Source: a virus. Taken from it: a stretch of 57,878 bases of DNA. The notes under the pieces are model-generated. The model saw nothing but the letters and a program-made list of their open reading frames with translations, was not told where the DNA came from and ran no database searches. The stretch covers positions 1 through 57,878 of the IMG/VR virus record IMGVR_UViG_3300022752_000079. One strand, 5' to 3'. This document shows, piece by piece, positions 7,821-17,283 of the stretch; position 1 is the first letter of the stretch, and each line of letters begins with the position of its first letter. The position numbers and the translations under genes are program-made.

Positions 7821-9512
7821 TCATTTTCTAAACTTTGAACTTAGACCACCTAAAATAAATTTACCTGTAATTTTAAATGGACTAGGAGAAATTTCAGAAG
7901 CTCTAATTACTATACCTTCTTGATTTTGTACACCTCCTAATGGACTATCTAGAGATTCCAAAATTACATCACCTAGTAAGATTGTAGCCATATACGTTAT
8001 GTAACCGGCAACGGCTGATTCAGCATCTTGTGAATTGGTAGTAGCTTTCGATACCTCAACACCATTATCAATATCAGTCAATACCTTTTTACTGATTGCA
8101 TACGTAGATGCCCCGTTCCAATCAATTTTAACATCAGTCGGAATTGTTAATGCACTCAACCAATTTTTCAATGATTTGGTTTCTTTTTTAGTCTTGGAAT
8201 AAACTACCGTAATAGGTTTATTCAAAGCTTTATTGAAATTGGGAGGCGTTGTATTGGAAGTAGGAATTTCATGATAAACTTTATATCCGAATTTCATTGC
8301 TTTTGCAGTAAGTGCTTGCACCAACTCATTCATTGCAGATTTGTCAAACGGTATTTCTTTTGAAACACGCCTGTTACCGACTTTCGTAACTTCCAATAAA
8401 CCGTGTATAGTAATAAAATCGTGATCATATGCCATTACGTTTGTCTGACCGGATACAAATTCAATATTAAGTAGAATATTCGGATTGTCTAACAATCCTA
8501 ATTTTTTTAAAGGTGATTTGATTGCTGATAAAGATGAGTTGAATATATTCAATACCGTTTTACCTATACCTATCATACCGTGACCGGCAGGGAATCTATC
8601 CTTTAAAGTGTCTGCAGTAACTCCTACTACGTCTAACGGTTTATTTGAACCTCTGTCCAATACAAATTGTTTTTTACCATTTACAGTAACCAATCTAATA
8701 CTAGCATTCACACCATCTATTTTCACAGAAGCTGCATTTGATTGCAACCACTTTGCTGATTTTTTGAATACATCTATCAAATCTTTACCTGTATTAACAC
8801 TGTCGAGTTCAAATGGATGTAACATATGTCCGGCAGCGCCGCCACATGTAAGTAAAATTCTAGAATCTGTTGATTTGTTTGAATCAACAATCACTTCATT
8901 GATAATTGAGTTCCACCAATTTTTAGTGAATATTGCAGATTCTTTCATTTTAAATTTGTCTTGTAGCATATTACCTATTCCTTTATTGTAAAATCCAAAA
9001 ATAGATTTCATTATCACATCAATTGGTTTACCGGATGACAGCAACTCCCTACTGTAAGTACCTGACAATTCTTTATTGTTGATCATGGTTTTGATATGCG
9101 GAGCTGTTACAATGTAACCGGCATCTTCATAACCCTTTAATGCAGCATTTGAATTGTACTTTTGAAAGTATGATGTAGGAGTAATTTTAAATCTAGGATC
9201 TACATCCATGTCTTTTGATCCTACAACAAATACTACCGCAGTATCTTTCGATTTGAAATCTCGTAAAATTTCTTCCGGTTTGTATGGAGACTTGCAATTC
9301 ACTATTTTATTTTCAGGAATTCCGTACGCTTTCATTATGAGTTTTTTCTCATTGAAATTTAACGGTGATTTAGGCGGTGATACTACATTTGAAGTGGCAA
9401 TATAAGTATTGTTTTCTCCAAATTGTTGTACTATCCATTTGTAAACTGAATAATGATGTTTACTGAACGGTTGAAATCGACCCGGATAAATTGCTATAAT
9501 TCTTTTATTCAT
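7821..9512 (-). CDS. NMNAT-like nucleotidyltransferase fused to an ATP-dependent ligase-like domain
   Basis: A 563-residue two-domain protein. Residues 1-190 are a cytidylyltransferase/NMNAT fold: YPGRFQPFSKHHYSVYKWI (9-27, the GxFxPxHxxH motif) and GTYSRELLSSG (151-161, the ISSTxxR-type motif). Residues about 215-563 look like the covalent nucleotidyltransferase (DNA/RNA ligase) superfamily: motif I KIDGVNASIR with candidate nucleophile Lys264, IEFVSGQ as a motif III candidate, EGIVIR as motif IV and FKITGKF as motif V. The pairing suggests NAD or nucleic-acid end metabolism or repair, but the substrate is unknown. It lies alone between packaging and fibre genes. Confidence 0.8.
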   Translation of the reverse strand: MNKRIIAIYPGRFQPFSKHHYSVYKWIVQQFGENNTYIATSNVVSPPKSPLNFNEKKLIMKAYGIPENKIVNCKSPYKPEEILRDFKSKDTAVVFVVGSKDMDVDPRFKITPTSYFQKYNSNAALKGYEDAGYIVTAPHIKTMINNKELSGTYSRELLSSGKPIDVIMKSIFGFYNKGIGNMLQDKFKMKESAIFTKNWWNSIINEVIVDSNKSTDSRILLTCGGAAGHMLHPFELDSVNTGKDLIDVFKKSAKWLQSNAASVKIDGVNASIRLVTVNGKKQFVLDRGSNKPLDVVGVTADTLKDRFPAGHGMIGIGKTVLNIFNSSLSAIKSPLKKLGLLDNPNILLNIEFVSGQTNVMAYDHDFITIHGLLEVTKVGNRRVSKEIPFDKSAMNELVQALTAKAMKFGYKVYHEIPTSNTTPPNFNKALNKPITVVYSKTKKETKSLKNWLSALTIPTDVKIDWNGASTYAISKKVLTDIDNGVEVSKATTNSQDAESAVAGYITYMATILLGDVILESLDSPLGGVQNQEGIVIRASEISPSPFKITGKFILGGLSSKFRK

Positions 9513-9513
9513 A

Positions 9514-10578
9514 TTATGCTAAGGATGCACTCTGCCAGCCTGTTGCACCGGCACCTGTGTATAAATATATAAAACTACCGCTCCAATACATGGAACCGGA
9601 TACTGGATTTGATGGTGCTGATGGGTTTGTAGGTATTTGAATTGATGCGGAGTAATTGGAATCAATTCGAACGTCAAAAATGTCTTTTCGATTACTAACG
9701 TCTCCGGATCCCCCTCCTACTACAAACAGTGAGCTAGTATTGTTACGTGAGTTATATTGTCCTACTACAAATTGATTTGATCCGGAAGCTATTGTCAGTA
9801 GACCAAAGGCGGCTGAACCGGAACCTAATGCTTTTGAACCGGATCCGGCAGCAAATGAGGCCGGTCCTGAGGCCGTCGTACTTCTATTACAAGCAAATGC
9901 GAAATCCGCGGAAGCTTCCGTATTTCTACCAAATGCAGTAGAACCTATACCCGCAGCAGTTACAGAATATCCTGCGGCGATTGCGCCTCCCGGGTTTCCG
10001 GGTGATGCGACTGCTTCTCTACCAAACGCCGCATTGTATTCACCGGATGCCGTTACATCCAATCCTACTGCTATACAACCATTTGATCCGGCTCCATCAC
10101 CGGCTTGAGCTCTATTACCGACTGCAATAGAATTTTGAAATGATATAGAACCGGTACCTATAGCTATAGATACTCCATTAGCAGTCGATGCTAGAGAAGA
10201 AATAGAACCGGATACTATGAATGAACCGGTAACCGTTAATCCGTTTGTAAAATTACCGGAACCAGATACATCTAAATTGTAATTCGGTAAGGAATTGTTT
10301 ATACCGACTTTTGAACCGGTTACAGAAATTGGTGCTATTGGTGTGGTTAATGAAGATGTACTAGTATAATATACTTGACCGTTAATAGGATTGATAGTTA
10401 ATAGATGCGACTGCGATACTGGATTTAATGCGTTCAGTACTAATGATCCGGTTACAGTAACATGACCTAAAGTTACTGCATTTATATAAGAACCGGTACC
10501 GTCTGCAAACTTCGAACCGGATATTCGAACTATTTCCTGATAAGAACTAGAAACATATCTACCTGTAAATCCTGCCAT
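9514..10578 (-). CDS. Fibre-like structural protein with YadA-head-type repeats
   Basis: A 354-residue protein. The central part (about 130-290) contains repeated short units such as GSIAVG, NAAFGREAV, GSTAFGRNTEA, SAAFGLLTIASG, which match the left-handed beta-roll repeats of trimeric adhesin heads (SxAxG pattern). The C-terminus SGSMYWSGSFIYLYTGAGATGW is a short beta module typical of phage fibres. It is probably a trimeric tail or head fibre that contacts the host surface. The upstream gap carries TTCATATTTATAT. Confidence 0.75.
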   Translation of the reverse strand: MAGFTGRYVSSSYQEIVRISGSKFADGTGSYINAVTLGHVTVTGSLVLNALNPVSQSHLLTINPINGQVYYTSTSSLTTPIAPISVTGSKVGINNSLPNYNLDVSGSGNFTNGLTVTGSFIVSGSISSLASTANGVSIAIGTGSISFQNSIAVGNRAQAGDGAGSNGCIAVGLDVTASGEYNAAFGREAVASPGNPGGAIAAGYSVTAAGIGSTAFGRNTEASADFAFACNRSTTASGPASFAAGSGSKALGSGSAAFGLLTIASGSNQFVVGQYNSRNNTSSLFVVGGGSGDVSNRKDIFDVRIDSNYSASIQIPTNPSAPSNPVSGSMYWSGSFIYLYTGAGATGWQSASLA

Positions 10579-10613
10579 TTAATTGTATTTTATATAAATA
10601 TGAATTCATTCAA

Positions 10614-12740
10614 TTATCTTATTTGATCAATTGATACTATTATTGAAGGCGTTGCGGGTCGGGTAGGAGTTACCTGTGTAGGTAACGCTAATATTTGACC
10701 GGTTGCTGCATCGCAGGACCATAACAATTGCACCTCATCATTTGCATTCAAATTTACAATGAAATTCCATGAAGCTACAGATCTACCTGTGGTACCGGAA
10801 GCTTTCACCAGTTCTATAAATGTATTGGTATCCGGGACATTCTGGTTGTTTACTCTATACCATATAGAAAATTCAATGTTAGTATTAGCAGTATTGTACA
10901 ATTGAGCAGAAAATTGCAGGTTATAAATACCGGCATTATCAAATTTCAATATGTTAGGTAAATTGCTACCATCATTTATAACTCGTACACCTGTGTTATA
11001 TGATGATGTTGTATTAAGTTTAAACGGATATGCAGTATTTGCTGAACCGGATTGAGTTGTAGTATCGTAAAATGATCCGATATTATACAATTTATTGGAC
11101 CCTATATAATATTCGTCGGAAACTAATTTGTCGGTCTTCCATATATTGGAACTGGATACATAATAATTGTTTATGTAACTACTTACATTTGCGTTGTTTC
11201 CGTTAACATTTACATAATCAAATCGAATATCATACATTCCAGTTCTGTAAACGTGAAATGGTACTAAATATCTAATACTATCAACATTACTTTTCAATGA
11301 AATGTTACTAAGATGCCACTTACCAGATTGCATTGCAAATATAAACTGACAATTGCCGTTCTTATCCGGTGAAAATTCAATTTTATTTGCATCAAATCTA
11401 GCAGCTTTAGAGTTTGATTTGATTGATCCTATTTTCTTTAAACTATTTGTATAACCAGACACACCGGAGCCGGATACGTATACATCCAACAACACATTAT
11501 TGGAAATGTTATTGAAATCAGCATCCAATTCACCGTATGCATCAAATGTCAACGAATACGTTTCACTTGAATTCAAATAAAAACTGTTTTTAGTTCGAAT
11601 ATATGCATACATGTTTGAGGAAATCAAACTCAATTTAGATGAACTAACCGTATACATGCAATCAATTAACGGATAATTTCTATATTCAACTTGTATACTA
11701 GATGTGGGATCTACTGCATTAACCCAGCCGGACTCCCAATTAGTTGATATGTCAGTATTAGATTTAATGAACCCGATACCATTCAAATATTTCAATGAAC
11801 CGGTACCTATCAACAATTCGTTTGAAATAGAATTGATCGGTATTTCATTAATCAAATCATATGAGTCATTGGATGACCGAGCGTACATATGAATTTTATC
11901 TACAGTACCGACTACAGGTTTAAAGTTTCTAAACGTGATATCTGCATACGTGGTATTGATTGACTGCGTTACAATTGTACTAGAAGTAACGTACAATATC
12001 GAAGCGCTAGTTACAGTAGCAGCCTCAGCAAATACCGGTAAATTTTTATTGGAACTAGTATATGGATTTGATAACTTTATGAGTTTATCATTTATCACTT
12101 CAACAATCGTACCAGTATATGAATTGAAATCGGTATATCCGGCCGGTTTTGATATGGATGCAGTCGTAAATGATATGCTAGCTGATTTGAATGAACCAAT
12201 AAATTGACTGCCGGAGGTTTTTAAATATGTGTTACCATTTCTATACTCTAAACTACTAGAATTTAAAGTGAATGTAGTTAAAGTGGATCCGGAATCTAAA
12301 ATTGTCGGTAAATTGATCAAATTGATTGAAGCACTAGGAGCCGTTTCAAACAATATGATAGAAGAATCGACAGAAGAATGTATGTATGTTACTTCAAATG
12401 AATATTTTACATCCGGGATAGGTCCTATAGTAGTATTGTATTTAGATACAGCTAATATAGTGCAATATAAAATTTCATCTTTAATCAGACCGGTAACGTC
12501 GACGTTAACTGATCCTACATTATCTGATATTATAATACCTGAACTCTTTAATATGGTGTTGTTTGCAGTTCTGCACTCTACTAAAATGTTACTATTGTTT
12601 GCAATATTCGATAGACCGGATATTGCAAATGAATTTCTACCCGGTGAAAATTGAGTAGGCGATTGAACTTGAATCAAATTGTTATGATTCAATAACGGCC
12701 ATATATACAAATTTAATCTACTATCAGAAACAATATCCAT
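10614..12740 (-). CDS. Large beta-rich structural protein, probable tail fibre or spike
   Basis: A 708-residue Ser/Thr/Asn-rich protein with no recognised catalytic motif. The composition (ITASSS-, YNTGSS-type stretches), a jelly-roll-like segment near 380-480 (SSETYSLTFDAYGELDAD) and a C-terminal module (YNLQFSAQLYNTANTNIEFSIWYRVN) similar to C1q/TNF-like fibre ends suggest an exposed virion protein. The element TTCATATTTATAG ends three bases before its ATG. The neighbouring fibre gene 9514-10578 supports a receptor-binding role. Confidence 0.7.
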   Translation of the reverse strand: MDIVSDSRLNLYIWPLLNHNNLIQVQSPTQFSPGRNSFAISGLSNIANNSNILVECRTANNTILKSSGIIISDNVGSVNVDVTGLIKDEILYCTILAVSKYNTTIGPIPDVKYSFEVTYIHSSVDSSIILFETAPSASINLINLPTILDSGSTLTTFTLNSSSLEYRNGNTYLKTSGSQFIGSFKSASISFTTASISKPAGYTDFNSYTGTIVEVINDKLIKLSNPYTSSNKNLPVFAEAATVTSASILYVTSSTIVTQSINTTYADITFRNFKPVVGTVDKIHMYARSSNDSYDLINEIPINSISNELLIGTGSLKYLNGIGFIKSNTDISTNWESGWVNAVDPTSSIQVEYRNYPLIDCMYTVSSSKLSLISSNMYAYIRTKNSFYLNSSETYSLTFDAYGELDADFNNISNNVLLDVYVSGSGVSGYTNSLKKIGSIKSNSKAARFDANKIEFSPDKNGNCQFIFAMQSGKWHLSNISLKSNVDSIRYLVPFHVYRTGMYDIRFDYVNVNGNNANVSSYINNYYVSSSNIWKTDKLVSDEYYIGSNKLYNIGSFYDTTTQSGSANTAYPFKLNTTSSYNTGVRVINDGSNLPNILKFDNAGIYNLQFSAQLYNTANTNIEFSIWYRVNNQNVPDTNTFIELVKASGTTGRSVASWNFIVNLNANDEVQLLWSCDAATGQILALPTQVTPTRPATPSIIVSIDQIR

Positions 12741-12765
12741 AACTATAAATATGAACTCGAGTAGA

Positions 12766-15700
12766 TCATACGTATGTTATTTTGGATTTGTTATCTACCT
12801 TATGAATTTCAATAATAGAATCAACCATATCCCTTACGGTATCAATATGCGATATAACAATCACGTACATGAATTGAGTCTTCAAATAATCAAATAACAT
12901 GGCCATATTATTTAAATTGCTAGGATCTAAATTACCTAATCCTTCATCTATAACCAAAAACGGCGGTCTAGGTAAACTAGATACATTTATTAATGCAGTA
13001 CGAATTGCTATCTGAGCTACAAATTTCTCCATACCAGAACTCAATTCTAACGGCCAATATCTATCAGAATCATAAACAATATACGCGTCAATGTTTTTAC
13101 CATCGCAATTAAACGTTATTTTATAATCGGTAATCTGCGATAAAATGGTATTCACTTCCTGCTCAATATGCGGTAATGCTGTCCTAATCAATTGATACGG
13201 AATTCCATCTCTAGAAACGGCGTCCATATACAATTCATAATAATTGAATTCATTCTTTAATGTAAGTAAACGATTCAAACTCATTTTAATTGAATTCAAT
13301 TTGTCTTTACATATCTTGATACGTGAATAGACATCACGTATCTTAAGTTCTTCATCGGATAATATCTTTGATATATTTGAATGTATCTCGCGCAAATCGG
13401 CTATCTTAGAGCGAATTATATCATTTTCAATAATCGTTTGTTGATGCGTATTCAAAAGTTCCATGTACTCAATGTATTGATTTACAATCGATTGAAGTTT
13501 AGATTCTTCTATTTGCAATTGCAATTTTTCATTTGAAAGTACATGTATTTTTTTATTTATCGAATCCAATTCACGTAAGTCGATTTGCAATTGATTGTGT
13601 GCATCTACAAATTTAGATTTCAATGCAATTTCATCCAATACTGACTCAATCAATATGCTCATCTTTTCAATTTCAATTTCAGCCGTTTTCAATGATTCAG
13701 CAACATTAATTGACTTGAGTACACTTTCATTGGACATACAGAATTTGCAATTCGGATCATATTCAACGACGCCATTACGCTGTTGAACTGTAACCCAATG
13801 CAATTTTTCAGAGTTTAACAGTTTCAATTTACCATTCAATTCATCTCGATATCGAACCGCTCTATTATAAGAATCAAATTTCAATTCAATTTCTGATCGA
13901 TCCTGTAATCTGAATTCAATTTGCGTTTTCGATTCATTCAATGAATTGATAGTATTACTGGAGACAATTATTTTACTTTGAATTGCATCAAGTTTCTTTT
14001 GACTTACTGCAATTAAATCTAACAACTCATCTTTAGTATACTTTACCTCCGGATAAATTGATATGATTTTTGAATTGAGTTCATCAATTTCCGTTGAAGT
14101 TTCTTTCAATTTACTCGTTAACTTCAATTTATTTTGATCCAACTTTTCATATTCAACTTCAACCAATTCGAGTTCACTACCGTAATACGTTTGACCGGCA
14201 TCATAATCTTCTTTACTGAGTACCTTGATTTCAGTGGCCACTTCTTTAATTTCAACGGCAGCTGTCGAATACAATTTTTCAAATATTTCAGCATCCATGA
14301 ATTGAGCCAGTAAATCTTTTCGTTTACTTTGACCAATATCAATAAAGCCGGTATTGTTGTTTTGTACTGACAATGAAGTCAATACAAAGTCTTCGTAGGA
14401 TCCTAAATAACTTCTAATTATTCTATTGGTATCAGTTCTCTCTTTACCATTTAAAACTATAAGTTCTCCATTCACGTCCATTTTAGTGAAATTCACTGTA
14501 ACTCTAACGTGATCTTTCATTTTAACTCCAGTTCTAGTAATGGTATACAATTCATTGTTGATAGTAAACTTAAACTCACTTTCAAATGAATTACTTGAAT
14601 TGTTCAATACCATATCCGCTTTGGTAGTTCTATTACACTTGTCAAATATGCAATAAGCTAATGCATCAAACAATGAAGATTTACCGGAAGCGTTCGAAGC
14701 AAATATACCATACATCCCGCGCATATCATCAAATTTGATAATATTGTCATTACCGTATGAAAACATGTTTGAAAAGTTGAATGATATCGGAACCCAAATC
14801 ACATTTCTAAGTTGATCGGATGCGCCAACTATACTGTTACACTTTCTGTTAACGTGTTTTACGCCGTCTATCATTTCATCACTAACACCTTTCGCAGTCA
14901 AATAGGTACTCAACAACTTGTTCTGATATTCAATGTCTCTAACATCTCCTACATTTATTTTTGTACCGGAATTTAAATCACTTAATTGAGTATTGACTTT
15001 TTGAATGGTAGTTTCTATAATTTTACATTTCGATGAAACTTTTGATATTGTACCACTAATTTTTGATTCTGGAGTTAGTGCATTAACTTGTAACCTTAAT
15101 CTGATATTAGCCGGTAAATTTTCAGGCAATTGCAATTCAGTATCCTTAGTCAAATCAATTGTGTGATACCCGTAATCATTTTTTATACAAACAAATTCAG
15201 AGGTTTTTGATTCTACATCCCATACTAAAATACCTCGATTCAATTCAGATTCACCGAAACTTTGTTGAATCAATGAACCGGGGTATGCTATAGTTTTTGC
15301 AGCATTTAACATTTGATTCGGTACATGAATATCACCTAATAACGTTAAATCGTAACCAGAAAAAGTATGAATATTCACGTTTTTATTTTCCAATACATGT
15401 CCTGTATCTGTTACGGCAGTATCCACTGCACCGTGATGCAGTGCAATTTTAAAATTACCCTTAAATGAATCTGCTTTTATGAAGTCGGCGGGCTTATCAA
15501 ATACAGACATTACAGTGAAATGAATTCCTCCAATCTCATATACACCGGAATCAGGCAAATAAATAAAAGAGTCTGAGCCGATTGCTTTTACAATCGGAGT
15601 CAATGAATCTAACCTACTTCTATTATTTAAGTTACAATCGTGATTGCCCGGGATACAAATGGTTAAACATATTTCTGATAAACTTCTAAAAAAGTCTTGA

Positions 15701-15921
15701 ACCATATTTACTGATTCAGGACTAATATCAGTCTTCGAATGTACTATATCACCGCCTAAAAATATAACAGAATTAGGAGTTTTAGTTTTACGAATGTAAT
15801 CATATAATCTGGAAAATACTATTCGATATTCTTCATGTCGTTTCAAATTTCGAACGTGTACATCAGATATGTGATAAATCTTATCTATTTTAGATAATCC
15901 AGTTTCAATCTTAGTTATCAT
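12766..15921 (-). CDS. Fused SbcD-SbcC (Mre11-Rad50) recombination nuclease
   Basis: A 1051-residue single protein that joins the two subunits T4 encodes separately as gp47 and gp46. Residues about 12-330 are the metallophosphoesterase: HISDVHVRN, GGDIVHS, PGNHDCN, LHHGAVD, LGDIHVPN. From about 385 the ATPase begins: Walker A-like ASNASGKSS (near 412), coiled coils, a zinc hook CKFC (near 725), signature LSSGMEKFVA (near 957), Walker B FLVIDEG and D-loop GNLD (near 990), and a terminal His in VISHIDT. It resects DNA ends for replication and recombination. It overlaps the primase gene by four bases. No frameshift is needed. Confidence 0.92.
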   Translation of the reverse strand: MITKIETGLSKIDKIYHISDVHVRNLKRHEEYRIVFSRLYDYIRKTKTPNSVIFLGGDIVHSKTDISPESVNMVQDFFRSLSEICLTICIPGNHDCNLNNRSRLDSLTPIVKAIGSDSFIYLPDSGVYEIGGIHFTVMSVFDKPADFIKADSFKGNFKIALHHGAVDTAVTDTGHVLENKNVNIHTFSGYDLTLLGDIHVPNQMLNAAKTIAYPGSLIQQSFGESELNRGILVWDVESKTSEFVCIKNDYGYHTIDLTKDTELQLPENLPANIRLRLQVNALTPESKISGTISKVSSKCKIIETTIQKVNTQLSDLNSGTKINVGDVRDIEYQNKLLSTYLTAKGVSDEMIDGVKHVNRKCNSIVGASDQLRNVIWVPISFNFSNMFSYGNDNIIKFDDMRGMYGIFASNASGKSSLFDALAYCIFDKCNRTTKADMVLNNSSNSFESEFKFTINNELYTITRTGVKMKDHVRVTVNFTKMDVNGELIVLNGKERTDTNRIIRSYLGSYEDFVLTSLSVQNNNTGFIDIGQSKRKDLLAQFMDAEIFEKLYSTAAVEIKEVATEIKVLSKEDYDAGQTYYGSELELVEVEYEKLDQNKLKLTSKLKETSTEIDELNSKIISIYPEVKYTKDELLDLIAVSQKKLDAIQSKIIVSSNTINSLNESKTQIEFRLQDRSEIELKFDSYNRAVRYRDELNGKLKLLNSEKLHWVTVQQRNGVVEYDPNCKFCMSNESVLKSINVAESLKTAEIEIEKMSILIESVLDEIALKSKFVDAHNQLQIDLRELDSINKKIHVLSNEKLQLQIEESKLQSIVNQYIEYMELLNTHQQTIIENDIIRSKIADLREIHSNISKILSDEELKIRDVYSRIKICKDKLNSIKMSLNRLLTLKNEFNYYELYMDAVSRDGIPYQLIRTALPHIEQEVNTILSQITDYKITFNCDGKNIDAYIVYDSDRYWPLELSSGMEKFVAQIAIRTALINVSSLPRPPFLVIDEGLGNLDPSNLNNMAMLFDYLKTQFMYVIVISHIDTVRDMVDSIIEIHKVDNKSKITYV

Positions 15922-16850
15922 AACATCAATTTATATTCTACCAAGGATCTCATATCCATCGGCGTGACCGAATCTAACAATTTATACATTTCAGTGAATC
16001 CAATTGTAGACGGATCTTTATCATGTAAATCACAGAAATATACGGTTATTCCCATTCTCATGAACTGTTCAGCTTGTTTTACAGCTTGCCGTAAAGCATC
16101 CCTGTCTAAACAAATGTAAATTTCACGAACTTTGTTTTCAATTATTCTACGAGCCAAAGTATTTGATATGGTTTTACCGAATAAAGGTATTGCATTTCTT
16201 CGGACTGCCATTGCATCAAAAGCACCTTCTACCAATACAATAGGAACATTCCAATTGACCAACAATTCAAAACCAACAATATCTCTGGATATAGTAGGAT
16301 TGATATATCTAGATCCGTCATCTCTATCGTAATAGGACCTTGCAGTGAAATAATTCAATTTACCGGTTGCATCGTAACTAGGTATAATTACAGTTTTACT
16401 ATATTGACCAGTCTCACAGTAACCAATACCATATTTGATAATTTCACTCTTAGTAAGACCTCGTTTCATTACATATTTCAAAGCGTGACTGTATTCAACA
16501 GAATTGGATAGTTGCCATAACGGTTTAAATTCAATTGGAAGAGATATTGACTGTTTAACGGTCGTTTTACTTACACCTGAATATAAATTGGTTTTTGTTA
16601 TAGATCCTAATTCTATGAAATAGTTTCTAGGCAAATTCAATTTTCTAAACATTGTCGATAACGTCTTACCGGATTCGTTGCATGACCAGCAATGATAATG
16701 ATTCTCCGAATTTACAGTACTAACAATTTGAACTTCAAACTTTTTCTTGGAATGATTACAAAATGGACAATTGTATGCTCTATTGCCTCGAGCAGTACTT
16801 TTACCCGGACCTAATATTGAATCCAATAACGAAATCAGAGATTCTTCCAT
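15918..16850 (-). CDS. DNA primase, DnaG/gp61-like
   Basis: A 310-residue primase. The N-terminal zinc ribbon is NCPFCNHSKKK...HYHCWSCNESG (about 23-60). The TOPRIM core follows, with VEGAFDAMAVRR (the acidic E) and YICLDRDALRQA (the DxD). It makes RNA primers for lagging-strand synthesis. It is shorter than bacterial DnaG and lacks the helicase-binding C-terminus, as in T4-type phages. The stop overlaps the SbcDC start by four bases, so the two are coupled. Confidence 0.9.
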   Translation of the reverse strand: MEESLISLLDSILGPGKSTARGNRAYNCPFCNHSKKKFEVQIVSTVNSENHYHCWSCNESGKTLSTMFRKLNLPRNYFIELGSITKTNLYSGVSKTTVKQSISLPIEFKPLWQLSNSVEYSHALKYVMKRGLTKSEIIKYGIGYCETGQYSKTVIIPSYDATGKLNYFTARSYYDRDDGSRYINPTISRDIVGFELLVNWNVPIVLVEGAFDAMAVRRNAIPLFGKTISNTLARRIIENKVREIYICLDRDALRQAVKQAEQFMRMGITVYFCDLHDKDPSTIGFTEMYKLLDSVTPMDMRSLVEYKLML

Positions 16851-16885
16851 GGAAGATACGTATATTTGTACCTAATATATGGAAA

Positions 16886-17281
16886 TCAATTTAATAACCA
16901 ATCTCTAGGTATCTCTTTTTTTGAGTATTTAAATCCGTACTTGTTACACCAATCAGCGTATGTAGTTTTTGAGTTTTTAGATATCCTGTTATTAGGATCT
17001 GAAAAAACAAATCTAATATCCAATTCCGGATGTTGCTCTCTAATAAGTAAATGTTTTTTTCTGTCAGCTGCAACAAATCTACCTTTACCTTCTATATAAA
17101 GAATAGATCCATCATTTCGAACTATAGTAAAATCCGGAGTATACTTGGCCGGTCTTTCAGGTATAGTATACTTGATTTTATCTGATTCATAACTGAAATT
17201 AACTTGTTCCGACTTCAATTGATCTTGTATGATCGATTCTAAACCGGACCGAAAGTTAATTTTCTTTCTTCGTTTAAACAT
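16886..17281 (-). CDS. T7 endonuclease I-like Holliday junction resolvase
   Basis: A 131-residue protein close in length to T7 gp3 (149). It has the gp3 catalytic pattern: FRSGLE (Glu15), YTPDF (Asp50) and YIEGKGRF (Glu64, Lys66), followed by DRKKHLLIREQHPELDIRFVF, which is strikingly like T7. It cleaves branched DNA during replication and packaging. It lies between primase and a fibre gene, three bases from the latter. T4 uses the unrelated gp49 for this job, so the gene looks like a substitution from another phage lineage. Confidence 0.92.
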   Translation of the reverse strand: MFKRRKKINFRSGLESIIQDQLKSEQVNFSYESDKIKYTIPERPAKYTPDFTIVRNDGSILYIEGKGRFVAADRKKHLLIREQHPELDIRFVFSDPNNRISKNSKTTYADWCNKYGFKYSKKEIPRDWLLN

Positions 17282-17283
17282 AA

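Noticed and set aside
12744-12751. TATAAATA as a T4 late promoter for plus-strand genes
   Set aside because: There are no plus-strand genes to serve; kept only as a possible reading of the CATATTTATA element.
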